From contig CAZAKZ010000167.1 of NCBI GenBank assembly GCA_964485695.1, positions 1 through 11,086 on the forward strand: a stretch of 11,086 nt of DNA. Reading direction: 5' to 3'. Shown here in pieces: positions 1 through 6,372 of the stretch; position 1 is the stretch's first letter, and the number at the start of each line of letters is the position of its first letter. The translations under genes and the position numbers were made by a program. Under the pieces are notes generated by a model, which saw nothing but the letters and a program-made list of their open reading frames with translations, was not told the origin of the DNA and made no database searches. Source of the DNA: CAZAKZ01 sp964485695. Its GTDB lineage: Bacteria > Planctomycetota > JAFGQW01.

Positions 1-75
1 ACATTGGGACGGGCTGCATAGCCCCTGTTTGGTTGCGGCTTGTCCGCGTTAGGATTACTGTAAAAAGGAGGACCC
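1..75. other. Upstream region of first secreted gene, with a small hairpin
   Basis: This is the left edge of the window and holds no gene. A small hairpin (GGGCT, loop GCAT, AGCCC at 11-24) is followed by a partly T-rich stretch, so it could be the weak terminator of a gene outside the window. The stem is only 5 bp and the T tract is interrupted. A strong Shine-Dalgarno (AGGAGG at about 67-72) lies just before the ATG at 76. I see no convincing -35/-10 pair. Confidence 0.4.
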
Positions 76-1095
76 ATGAAGAAACTCGCTCTTTTTATGC
101 TGTTCTTGGTGTGCTTTGCTCTCCCCCTCATCGGCCAGAACTACGTATATCACGACAATCCGAGTCCGTCAGGTGGAAGTGCAAACACCTTCCCGTTCGG
201 CAACGCCTTCGGGAACAACTGGCGCTACCACTTCAGCGTTCCGGCTCTCAGTCTGCCGACCAAGCCGGTGCGGTTCGTTGGAATGGCGTTTGCACCGACC
301 GCCACCGGTGTGTTTTCGGTGAAGGACTTCCAGCTCCGTATGGGGCACTCGGCCTCGCACATGCTGAGCTCGGTGTTCGCGACCAACATCGGTGCTTCGC
401 CGACCACTCTCATTGACGTGCAGGGAACCGGCTACAATTTCAATGCAACGGTCAACCAGTGGACCCCCCTGGGCGTGAAGAACGGCTTCGACTACGATGG
501 CAAGTCGGCCCTGGTCATCGAGGTCCGCTACCGCGGCTTTGGGACATTGCACCAGGGTTCGCCTTCCATCCGCTCCTACACGAGCGCGATGAGCTCCGGT
601 TCCTACCGGGTGTGGGCGAACGGCTCCTATCCTCCGGCCATTGTGGATCCATACTCGACGCCGGTGGGATGGAATGTCTACTCCAGCGGCGCGATCCGGG
701 TGCGCCTCACCTACGTCGAGACCGTGATCACCCTGAGCGGCAGCACCAGCCCCGGCGGTACTGTGGATCTGGACCTCGCTTCGTTCCCGGACCCCAACCG
801 GCCCTACCAGGCCGCTTCGTCGCTGGGCACCGGACCCATTCCCATCGACACCCGGATGCTCCACCTGTCCGTGGACGACCTCCTGGTCATCTCCGTCAAC
901 GGCTACCTGCCCTCGATCTTTCTGAACTACACGGGTAAGCTCGACGCGGGTGGCAAGGCCAAGGCCCAGATCAAGATACCCAACGACCCCGTTCTCAAGG
1001 GCGTGAAAATTCATTCCGCCTTCATCACCCTGGATCCTGCCGCCCCCTCCGGCGTCAGCAACATTTCCAACACGGTGACCCTCACAATCACCTAG
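76..1095 (+). CDS. Secreted beta-rich protein, tandem paralog 1, with shared C-terminal module
   Basis: Function unknown. The 339-residue product begins with a typical Sec signal peptide: Lys-Lys at 2-3, a hydrophobic core to about residue 19, and probable cleavage near Gly20/Gln21. The N-terminal half (about 35-213) carries the block FAPTATGVFSVKDFQLRMGH (72-91) and an IEVRYRG segment (148-154), which recur in the genes at 1345 and, more loosely, 3786. The C-terminal module (about 217-339) has a Gly-Gly-Thr-Val strand, YQAASSLG (244-251), LNYTGKLD (283-290) and a late His-Ser-Ala-Phe. The mature part has no cysteine; the only one is Cys13 in the signal peptide. The start is fixed by AGGAGG a few bases upstream. 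No catalytic motif is visible, so a structural or binding surface protein is likelier than an enzyme. That is inference; the reading frame itself is secure. Confidence 0.88.
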   Translation: MKKLALFMLFLVCFALPLIGQNYVYHDNPSPSGGSANTFPFGNAFGNNWRYHFSVPALSLPTKPVRFVGMAFAPTATGVFSVKDFQLRMGHSASHMLSSVFATNIGASPTTLIDVQGTGYNFNATVNQWTPLGVKNGFDYDGKSALVIEVRYRGFGTLHQGSPSIRSYTSAMSSGSYRVWANGSYPPAIVDPYSTPVGWNVYSSGAIRVRLTYVETVITLSGSTSPGGTVDLDLASFPDPNRPYQAASSLGTGPIPIDTRMLHLSVDDLLVISVNGYLPSIFLNYTGKLDAGGKAKAQIKIPNDPVLKGVKIHSAFITLDPAAPSGVSNISNTVTLTIT

Positions 1096-1111
1096 GCGGA
1101 TTTTGAACCGA

Positions 1112-1140
1112 CCGGGGGCCGCCTGCCCGGCGGCTCCCGG
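1112..1140 (+). terminator. GC-rich 3' hairpin after paralog 1 (no U tract)
   Basis: The two 12-nt arms (1112-1123 and 1129-1140) pair fully with one G-T pair and a 5-nt loop, starting 17 nt after the stop codon. No T run follows, so it is not a classical intrinsic terminator. A second hairpin (GGGGTG at 1139-1144 with CACCCC at 1154-1159) overlaps its right arm, so the two may be alternatives. A role in mRNA 3'-end protection or weak termination is inferred from position and from its recurrence after the second copy. Confidence 0.5.
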
Positions 1141-1159
1141 GGTGGTAAAATCACACCCC

Positions 1160-1344
1160 GTAAGCCGGCTTCACATCATGAACGACCAATTAGCGTCAAG
1201 CCTCACCCGGCAGAACCCTTCTTGTGGGGAAAACAGCGTACAGGCGACAATCTGCTGGCTTTCCTCCTCCAATGCGGGGTAAACTGGAAGATCCGGGTGA
1301 CGTCCGTCGCCCGCAAAAAGGACAACTTTTATTAAGGAGTAACC
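1160..1344 (+). other. Intergenic leader of paralog 2
   Basis: No gene is supported here. The last part holds AAGGAG five bases before the ATG at 1345, which is a good ribosome binding site. I cannot point to a convincing -35/-10 pair. The second gene may therefore be read through from the first or have its own unrecognised promoter. Confidence 0.4.
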
Positions 1345-2364
1345 ATGAAGAAACTATCTCTCTTTCTGCTGATCTTGCTCAGCATCTCTCTGCCTCTGAT
1401 CGCGCAGAACTACGTCTATCACGACAATCCGAGTCCGTCGGGTGGAAGTGCCAACACCTTCCCGTTCGGCAACGCGTTCGGGAACAACTGGCGCTACCAG
1501 CTCAGCGTTCCGGCCAGCAGCCTGCCGAACAAGCCGGTGCGGTTCGTTGAATTCGCGTTTGCGCCGACAGCCACCGGCGTCTTTTCGGTGAAGGACTTCC
1601 AGCTACGCATGGCCCACTCGTCCACGCACACGCTGACCTCGAACCTGGTGTCCAACATCGGTCCGTCTCCGACCACGCTGATCGACGTGCAGGGCGGCAA
1701 CTACACCTTCAATGCCACGGCCAGCAAGTGGACCTCTCTTGGACCGGTTCAGAAAGGCTTCGACTACGACGGCAAGTCGGCCCTGATCATCGAGATCCGT
1801 TACCGCGGCCACGGGACTCTGAACCAGGGGTCGGTCAGCATCCGCGGCTTCACGAGCTCGTCGAACTCCAACCGGGTATGGGCGAATGGCTCCTATCCTT
1901 CTCCGCCTTTTCCCGATCCCTACTCGGCTACTATGGGATATGGTCCCTACACCAGCGGCGCGATCCGGGTGCGCCTCACCTACGTCGAGACCGTGATCAC
2001 GTTGAGCGGCACCACCAGTCCCGGTGGTACCGTGGACCTGGACCTCATGTCCGCCGTGGACCCCAACCGGCCCTACCAGGCCGCCTCGTCGCTGGGCACC
2101 GGACCGATCCCCATCGACACCCGGGTGCTCAATCTTTCTCCGGACGACCTCATGGTCGTCAGCGTCAACGGCTACCTGCCCTCGGTGTTCCTGAACTACA
2201 CGGGGGTGCTCGACGCGAGCGGAAAGGCCAAGGCCCAGATCAAGATACCGAACCTTCCGGCTCTCAAGGGCGTGAGAATTCATTCCGCCTTCATCACCCT
2301 GAATCCAGCCGCCCCCTCCGGCGTCAGCAGTATCTCCAACACCGCGACCTTTTCTATCACCTAG
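1345..2364 (+). CDS. Secreted beta-rich protein, tandem paralog 2, with shared C-terminal module
   Basis: Function unknown. The 339-residue product is about three-quarters identical, by hand alignment, to the gene at 76-1095. It has a Sec signal peptide (Lys-Lys, then a Leu/Ile-rich core, cleavage probably near Ala20/Gln21). The first 30 residues after the signal peptide are identical to copy 1, as are the FAPTATGVFSVKDFQLRM block and the YQAASSLGTGPIPIDTR stretch. Differences concentrate in the signal peptide, residues 92-135 and residues 168-203. It has no cysteines at all. The start follows AAGGAG with a 5-nt spacer. Its 3' end faces the minus-strand dehydrogenase gene, 62 nt away. The pattern suggests that the conserved blocks are structural and the divergent middle is a variable surface; that is inference. 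Confidence 0.88.
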   Translation: MKKLSLFLLILLSISLPLIAQNYVYHDNPSPSGGSANTFPFGNAFGNNWRYQLSVPASSLPNKPVRFVEFAFAPTATGVFSVKDFQLRMAHSSTHTLTSNLVSNIGPSPTTLIDVQGGNYTFNATASKWTSLGPVQKGFDYDGKSALIIEIRYRGHGTLNQGSVSIRGFTSSSNSNRVWANGSYPSPPFPDPYSATMGYGPYTSGAIRVRLTYVETVITLSGTTSPGGTVDLDLMSAVDPNRPYQAASSLGTGPIPIDTRVLNLSPDDLMVVSVNGYLPSVFLNYTGVLDASGKAKAQIKIPNLPALKGVRIHSAFITLNPAAPSGVSSISNTATFSIT

Positions 2365-2380
2365 GCGGATTTTGAACCTG

Positions 2381-2409
2381 CCGGGAGCCGCCTGACGGGC
2401 AGCTCCCGG
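2381..2409. terminator. GC-rich hairpin between convergent genes
   Basis: Perfect 8-bp arms CCGGGAGC (2381-2388) and GCTCCCGG (2402-2409) enclose a 13-nt interior that can partly pair. It starts 16 nt after the stop of paralog 2 and 18 nt short of the end of the convergent dehydrogenase gene. It is the counterpart of the hairpin at 1112-1140. No T tract follows on either strand. Its position between convergent genes fits a two-way transcript end, but the evidence is only structural. Confidence 0.5.
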
Positions 2410-2426
2410 TGTGGAAATAGACGGCT

Positions 2427-3608
2427 TCAAATCCTGGCCAGGATCGCGTCCGTGATCTGGGTAGTGGACGCCGCACCCCGGTCTATCACGTCCGGCCCGC
2501 CGGCCAGGCACAGCATGTCGTAGGCCCGGACCTTGCCCTCGGCGACCACGTCCGCCACGGCTCCACGGATGCGGCGGGCCCGGTCCACTTCGCCCAGGTG
2601 ATCCAGCATCATGCACGCCGACAGGATCATGGCGATGGGATTGACGATGGGGGGATCGAGGTTCTCGTACTTGGGTGCCGAACCGTGGGTGGGCTCGAAT
2701 ACGGCCACCTCCTCGCCGATGTTGGCGCTGCACGCGAAGCCGAGGCCGCCCACGAGGCCCGCGAATCCGTCCGAGACGATGTCTCCGAACATGTTGCCGG
2801 CGACGAGAACGCCGTAGTTCTCGGGGTTCTTGGTCAGCCACATCATCTGGGCGTCGATGTTGGTTTCCCACACGGCGATGTCGGGATAGTCCTCGCCCGC
2901 GGCCCTGACCTCGGCGGTGAGCATGCCCGATGTCTCTCGGATCACGTTGGGCTTCTCGCAGATCGTCACGGACGGGTAGCCGAATTTCCGGGCGTAGTCG
3001 AAGGCGGCCCTGCCGATGCGGCGGCACGCCTGGCGGGAGAAGATCCGGGCCGAGACGGCCAGGTCCTCGCCGGGCACGTCCCGGAAAGCGGCCATTCTGG
3101 GATGCGTCTCCAGGGCGTCCCGGACCTCTCCCGGCGGGCAGGTCCACTCCACGCCGCAGTAGAGACCCTCGGTGTTCTGGCGGAAGACCACGGCATCAAC
3201 GTCGGGTTCGACGAAGCCGTCCCCCTCCCGGCGGATGAAGTTCAGGGGGTTGCCCTTGAACGACCGGCAGGGGCGTATCGAGATGTCGAGGCCGTAGCGC
3301 TGGCGCAGGTCCACGATGGGGCTGAAGTAGACGTGACCCCGGCCGCGGAGTCCGGGTGAGAGTTCGGCCTCGGCGGCTTCCTTGGGCTTGGAGGTGATGG
3401 CGCCGAAGAGGGCGATCTTGTGCTCGTCGATCAGATCCAGGGTCCGCTGCGGCAGGGGATTTCCCTCCTCGACCCAGAACGCCCATCCGATGTCGCCGTG
3501 GACGTAGTCGGCCTCGAAGCCAACGGCTTCCAGGACACGCACGGCCTCGGGGAGAACGACCTGGCCGATGCCGTCTCCGGGCAGGGTCACGATGGTTCGT
3601 CGGGTCAC
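2427..3608 (-). CDS. Isocitrate/isopropylmalate dehydrogenase-family enzyme
   Basis: A 393-residue beta-decarboxylating dehydrogenase, predicted to oxidise a 2-R-hydroxyacid such as isocitrate using NAD(P) and divalent metal in the cytoplasm. Family marks are LPGDGIG (9-15), FRQNTEGLY (142-150), CEKPNVIRET (217-226), NIDAQMMW (250-257), GNMFGDIVSD (271-280) and FEPTHGSAPKY (304-314). Aligned by hand to E. coli Icd, Arg102, Arg112, Arg143, Tyr150, Lys219, Asp252, Asp276 and Asp280 occupy the catalytic and metal positions. The substrate-contact Ser-x-Asn of Icd reads Ser96-Pro-Ile98. Lys313-Tyr314 match the pair that contacts the NADP phosphate in Icd, hinting at NADP. The GTG start is preferred over an in-frame ATG 19 codons upstream because AGGAGGAG sits 8 nt before it and the fold begins at once. 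Exact substrate is uncertain: isocitrate is likeliest, isopropylmalate or homoisocitrate possible. No pathway partner is adjacent. Confidence 0.92.
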   Translation of the reverse strand: MTRRTIVTLPGDGIGQVVLPEAVRVLEAVGFEADYVHGDIGWAFWVEEGNPLPQRTLDLIDEHKIALFGAITSKPKEAAEAELSPGLRGRGHVYFSPIVDLRQRYGLDISIRPCRSFKGNPLNFIRREGDGFVEPDVDAVVFRQNTEGLYCGVEWTCPPGEVRDALETHPRMAAFRDVPGEDLAVSARIFSRQACRRIGRAAFDYARKFGYPSVTICEKPNVIRETSGMLTAEVRAAGEDYPDIAVWETNIDAQMMWLTKNPENYGVLVAGNMFGDIVSDGFAGLVGGLGFACSANIGEEVAVFEPTHGSAPKYENLDPPIVNPIAMILSACMMLDHLGEVDRARRIRGAVADVVAEGKVRAYDMLCLAGGPDVIDRGAASTTQITDAILARI

Positions 3609-3616
3609 GGGGTTCG

Positions 3617-3624
3617 CTCCTCCT
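3617..3624 (-). promoter_or_regulatory. Strong Shine-Dalgarno fixing a GTG start
   Basis: On the minus strand AGGAGGAG lies 8 nt upstream of the GTG at 3608-3606. The next in-frame ATG upstream (3665) would place this motif inside the coding region and add 19 residues unlike the family N-terminus. Confidence 0.8.
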
Positions 3625-3730
3625 GGGTTTCGAGTATTCGCGACGTACCTCGATAACCACTCCACCTCGAAGAATCAAGGTGAAAAGCGGGAGTCGTTTC
3701 ACCGGGCCCCGGGTTGCGGCGGCCTACACG

Positions 3731-3758
3731 AAAAAAGGCCGCTCCGTGGGGAGCGGCC
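3731..3758 (-). terminator. Intrinsic terminator of the cysteine-rich secreted gene
   Basis: Perfect 9-bp arms (GGCCGCTCC at 3737-3745 and GGAGCGGCC at 3750-3758) with a 4-nt loop are followed on the minus strand by six T residues (AAAAAA at 3731-3736 on the plus strand). The hairpin begins 27 nt after the stop codon at 3786. This is a textbook rho-independent terminator, and it separates this gene from the downstream dehydrogenase gene on the same strand. Confidence 0.92.
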
Positions 3759-3785
3759 CGGATTGTCAAGAATCCGTGTGCCCGG

Positions 3786-4805
3786 CTACGGAACGATCTT
3801 CGTCCCGTCGGTGTTGGTGCAGCAGATGCCGCCCTTACCGAAGAGGATCGCTGCGTGGTAGACGCAGAGTCCCGCCAGGAAGGGGATATTCGGAACGGCG
3901 AACTTGCCGCCGCCCGATCCCGAAGCCGTCAGGGTGCCCGCGTAGTTGTTGAACACGGGCGGTCCGACGAAGATGGAGGCCCAGAAGGTGGGGTCCACGC
4001 TCAGACAGATGTGGCAGTTTCCGACCGAGAATCCGGGGCCCTGTCCGAGGGAGGCCGCGATCTGGTAGAAGCCGCCGCTGGGTCCCTGGATGATGGAAAT
4101 CCCGGCCGTCTGGCCCACCTTGACCGTATCCGAGGCGAGCAGGACGCAGGTGCGCGCGTAGCTGAGGCAGTGCTTCGGGCCCATGGCCTGGCCGGGGATG
4201 GGATCGATCCAGCAGGGATGGTTCCAGGGATCCGCCACGCCGCCGAAGGCGGAAATATTGTGCATGTAGGCCCGGTTGATGCTCGAGGCAGTGCGGGTGG
4301 TGACACCGTTACTTCCGGGTCCGCCGTTGTACCGGATCTCGACGCAGATGTTCCGCCTACCGTCATACCCGAAGGGGCATCGGAGGCGGATGGGGCTCCA
4401 GGCGTTGGCTTTACAGGCCCACTTGATGGGACCGTTGTAGCAGATGGTCGGGCAGGGGCCGAGCATGTTGTCGAAGCAGGCGGGCTGGACCGCAGCTTTC
4501 ACGAAGCTGTTGTAAGTCGTGTGGCCCATGCGAACCTGGAATTGTGTGGCGGACCATACCTTGGTCACTGTTGGAGCAAATGCGATGTCGGTGATCTTGA
4601 TGGGCGCATTGGGCAACACGCTGGCGTTGATGATGAACTGAAAACGCCACCGAGTTCCCTGAGTGGTGGAAATGCCACGGAATGGCCAGCTGTTGGCTCC
4701 TCCCGTGTTCGGCGTGTTGCTCGGGTTGTAGATCGTGCCCTGGGCGGCCAGCGTGACGCTGAGGCAGCAGAGCGCGAGAGCTGCGAGAACGAGTGCCTTC
4801 CTCAT
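3786..4805 (-). CDS. Secreted cysteine-rich relative of the tandem paralogs
   Basis: Function unknown. The 339-residue product has a Sec signal peptide (Arg-Lys at 2-3, Ala/Leu core, Ala-Gln near 21-22). Its N-terminal half resembles the tandem pair: GGANSWPF (35-42), a Trp-Arg-Phe (53-55), IAFAPTVTKVWSATQFQVRMGH (74-95) and ICVEIRYNGG (153-162). The C-terminal module (about 227-339) has FYQIAASLGQGPG (246-258), VFNNYAGTL (284-292), IPFLAGL (307-313) and a late His. Unlike its relatives it has 14 cysteines after the signal peptide (110, 118, 122, 131, 143, 154, 198, 213, 220, 264, 267, 314, 328, 329). This even number suggests up to seven disulfides in an exported protein, or metal sites; both are inference. 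The start has AGGAG 6 nt upstream. It is transcribed divergently from the gene at 5107 and ends at its own terminator. Confidence 0.88.
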   Translation of the reverse strand: MRKALVLAALALCCLSVTLAAQGTIYNPSNTPNTGGANSWPFRGISTTQGTRWRFQFIINASVLPNAPIKITDIAFAPTVTKVWSATQFQVRMGHTTYNSFVKAAVQPACFDNMLGPCPTICYNGPIKWACKANAWSPIRLRCPFGYDGRRNICVEIRYNGGPGSNGVTTRTASSINRAYMHNISAFGGVADPWNHPCWIDPIPGQAMGPKHCLSYARTCVLLASDTVKVGQTAGISIIQGPSGGFYQIAASLGQGPGFSVGNCHICLSVDPTFWASIFVGPPVFNNYAGTLTASGSGGGKFAVPNIPFLAGLCVYHAAILFGKGGICCTNTDGTKIVP

Positions 4806-5106
4806 GGAAAACTCCTTTCTATAGTCCGATCCCGACCATTGCGGGTCCAGGACCCGGCCGGAGATCAGAAGGTTGGGTGGTAAAAAGGTGATGACCTACC
4901 TACACATCATGATGGTTGATTTGAATCAACCCGGGCATGCGACCCGGGGCGGGAAGATAAATCAATTAAATATCGAATATTTAAATAATTTATTGATGTC
5001 CGGTATTCGCCCTGCTTCGAGCGCGGCGTCTTCCGGATCGCCTGTCTGTATGGTAAAAAAGGACTCCGGAAATCCAGTTCCAAAAAGAACACGGAGGACA
5101 ACGACA
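4806..5106. promoter_or_regulatory. Divergent promoter/operator region rich in palindromes
   Basis: This 301-nt gap separates two divergent secreted genes and holds no credible gene. Four dyads follow one another: CATCATGATG (4905-4914), an 18-nt dyad with 8-bp arms GGTTGATT/AATCAACC (4914-4931), CCCGGG-N7-CCCGGG (4930-4948), and TTAAATAT-cga-ATATTTAA (4966-4984). The last lies inside an outer ATCAAT/ATTGAT pair (4961-4966 and 4992-4997). The stretch 4956-4997 is very AT-rich in otherwise GC-rich DNA, which fits a promoter or regulator-binding region for one or both genes. I could not assign -35/-10 boxes with confidence. Confidence 0.5.
5093..5097 (+). promoter_or_regulatory. Shine-Dalgarno fixing the start at 5107
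   Basis: GGAGG lies 9 nt before the ATG at 5107, which opens directly into a signal peptide. The same frame is open back to 4873, but that extension would cover the palindromic promoter region and put 78 residues before the signal peptide. Confidence 0.8.
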
Positions 5107-6348
5107 ATGAAGAGGAAGCTTCAGTTCATTACCCCGTTCCTGTCATTTCTCCTTGTGGCTTCCGGTTTTTCCGCTGGCCAGATCATCGCCGACCACAACC
5201 GCACCCGTCTTGCAAGCGTGCCTGCGTCCGCTATCACCCGGGCCAAGACCAACCTGCACATCGTCTACGGCCACACCTCGCACGGAAGCCAGGTGACCAC
5301 CGGCATGACCGGTCTGGTGGGCTTCACGGGCGGGTGCGGCGGCCCGCAGTTCAAATGGAACAACGGCGGCACCGGCGGAGCCCTGGATTTTCATGATCGC
5401 GGCATGGCCGGGGATGTGGGCTACTACCCGCAATGGGTGAACGAGACGAAGAAGTACCTGAACAATCCGGCCCACCAGGACGTCAACGTCGTCATCTGGT
5501 CCTGGTGCGGCCAGCACGCGGGATACACGCAGCAGAACATGATAGACAGGTACCTCGCCCCGATGACCCAGCTAGAAAAGGACTATCCCAAGGTCATGTT
5601 CGTCTACATGACCGGGCACGTGAACTACTCCGGCCGGGCGAACACGGTCGCGCGGAATCAGCAGATCCGGGACTACTGCCGGGCCAACAAGAAGATCCTC
5701 TTCGATTTCGCGGATATCGAGAGCTACAATCCCGACGGGATCTATTTCCCCTACGTGAACGACAACTGCGACTACTGGGACAAGCCCTCGGGAGGAACCA
5801 GGCTCGGCAACTGGGCCATCGAGTGGCAGAACACCCACACTAAGGGAGTCGAATGGTATTCCTGTTCCTCCGCCCACTCCCAGGCCCTGAACGCCAACCT
5901 GAAAGCCTACGCCGTCTGGTGGTTGTGGGCTCGCCTCGGTGGGTGGTCGGGAAACACAACCCTCAGCCGCAGCAAGGACCTCGTCTCCGCGGCGACCGGA
6001 GGCACCGTGGTCTTCACCCTGGATGCGGGTAGCGGCCACAAGGGCAGGCACTACGTCCTCTCGGGAAGCGCAAGCGGCACTTCGCCCGGATTCGTCCTCC
6101 CCGGCAGCCAGGCGACACTGCCCCTGAACCTGGACGGATTCACGAGTAGCATCATCGCCCTGGCCAACACCCCTGGTTTCTCGAATTTCATCGGAACCCT
6201 GGACAGCCAGGGCAAGGCGAGCGCAACGTTGAACCTCGGTCCGCTTCCTCCGCAAATCGCGGGATTTACCCTGCACTTCGCCTACCTTCTGTATGATGGA
6301 GCCCTGGATTTCGCCTCGAACGCACTGTCGGTGAAGTTTGTGCCGTAG
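5107..6348 (+). CDS. Secreted SGNH-hydrolase-like protein with the shared C-terminal module
   Basis: A 413-residue exported protein, probably a hydrolase of unknown substrate. The signal peptide covers about residues 1-24 (basic start, Phe/Leu core, FSAGQ). The N-terminal domain (about 25-280) has conserved-looking islands: VYGHTSHGSQ (53-62), a Gly-rich FKWNNGGTGGALDFHDRGM (82-100), WSWCGQH (131-137), YMTGHVN (167-173), FDFADIES (199-206) and CSSAHSQ (253-259). These could correspond to SGNH blocks, with Ser61, a Gly near 135, Asn173 and His257, but the usual GDS and DxxH spellings are absent, so the assignment is tentative. The C-terminal module (about 290-413) has a Gly-Gly-Thr-Val strand, SNFIGTLDSQGKA (359-371) and IAGFTLHFAY (384-393), resembling the other three secreted proteins here. 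Only 24 nt separate it from the radical SAM gene, so co-transcription is possible. Confidence 0.85.
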   Translation: MKRKLQFITPFLSFLLVASGFSAGQIIADHNRTRLASVPASAITRAKTNLHIVYGHTSHGSQVTTGMTGLVGFTGGCGGPQFKWNNGGTGGALDFHDRGMAGDVGYYPQWVNETKKYLNNPAHQDVNVVIWSWCGQHAGYTQQNMIDRYLAPMTQLEKDYPKVMFVYMTGHVNYSGRANTVARNQQIRDYCRANKKILFDFADIESYNPDGIYFPYVNDNCDYWDKPSGGTRLGNWAIEWQNTHTKGVEWYSCSSAHSQALNANLKAYAVWWLWARLGGWSGNTTLSRSKDLVSAATGGTVVFTLDAGSGHKGRHYVLSGSASGTSPGFVLPGSQATLPLNLDGFTSSIIALANTPGFSNFIGTLDSQGKASATLNLGPLPPQIAGFTLHFAYLLYDGALDFASNALSVKFVP

Positions 6349-6372
6349 GAAGTCCGGAGCCGGGCTCGAGAC

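Larger units (their letters stand above)
76..2409 (+). repeat. Tandem gene duplication with mosaic identity
   Basis: Two 339-codon genes (76-1095 and 1345-2364) lie head to tail. Identity extends past both stop codons into a common 3' flank with a GC-rich hairpin, so the duplicated unit was longer than the coding sequence. Nearly identical DNA blocks (around 150-235 vs 1419-1504, 688-735 vs 1954-2001, and about 790-856 vs 2059-2125) alternate with clearly diverged ones, notably the codons for residues 92-135 and 168-203. The intergenic part (1141-1344) does not obviously match the sequence upstream of the first copy. Confidence 0.85.

Noticed and set aside
169..1014. Long open frame of 281 codons antisense to the first secreted gene
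   Set aside because: It mirrors the codon structure of the real gene in high-GC DNA, has an Arg/Gly/Val/His-biased product, no ribosome binding site and no recognisable domain.
1603..3147. Minus-strand open frame of 514 codons spanning paralog 2 and the dehydrogenase
   Set aside because: It runs in the wrong frame of the dehydrogenase and antisense to paralog 2; the product is low-complexity Arg/Gly/Pro, typical of a GC-driven shadow.
3639..3690. Possible TTGATT/TATCGA promoter for the dehydrogenase gene on the minus strand
   Set aside because: The spacing is suitable but the -10 matches the consensus at only three of six positions.
3714..4883. Plus-strand open frame of 389 codons opposite the cysteine-rich gene
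   Set aside because: The opposite strand has a signal peptide, good ribosome binding site, family similarity and terminator; this frame has none of these.
4873..5106. 78-codon upstream extension of the SGNH-like gene
   Set aside because: It would put a signal peptide in the middle of the protein and code through the palindromic AT-rich region; the ATG at 5107 has a better-placed GGAGG.
4907..5107. Minus-strand 66-codon open frame in the divergent intergenic region
   Set aside because: No ribosome binding site, no family features, and it covers the probable regulatory dyads.
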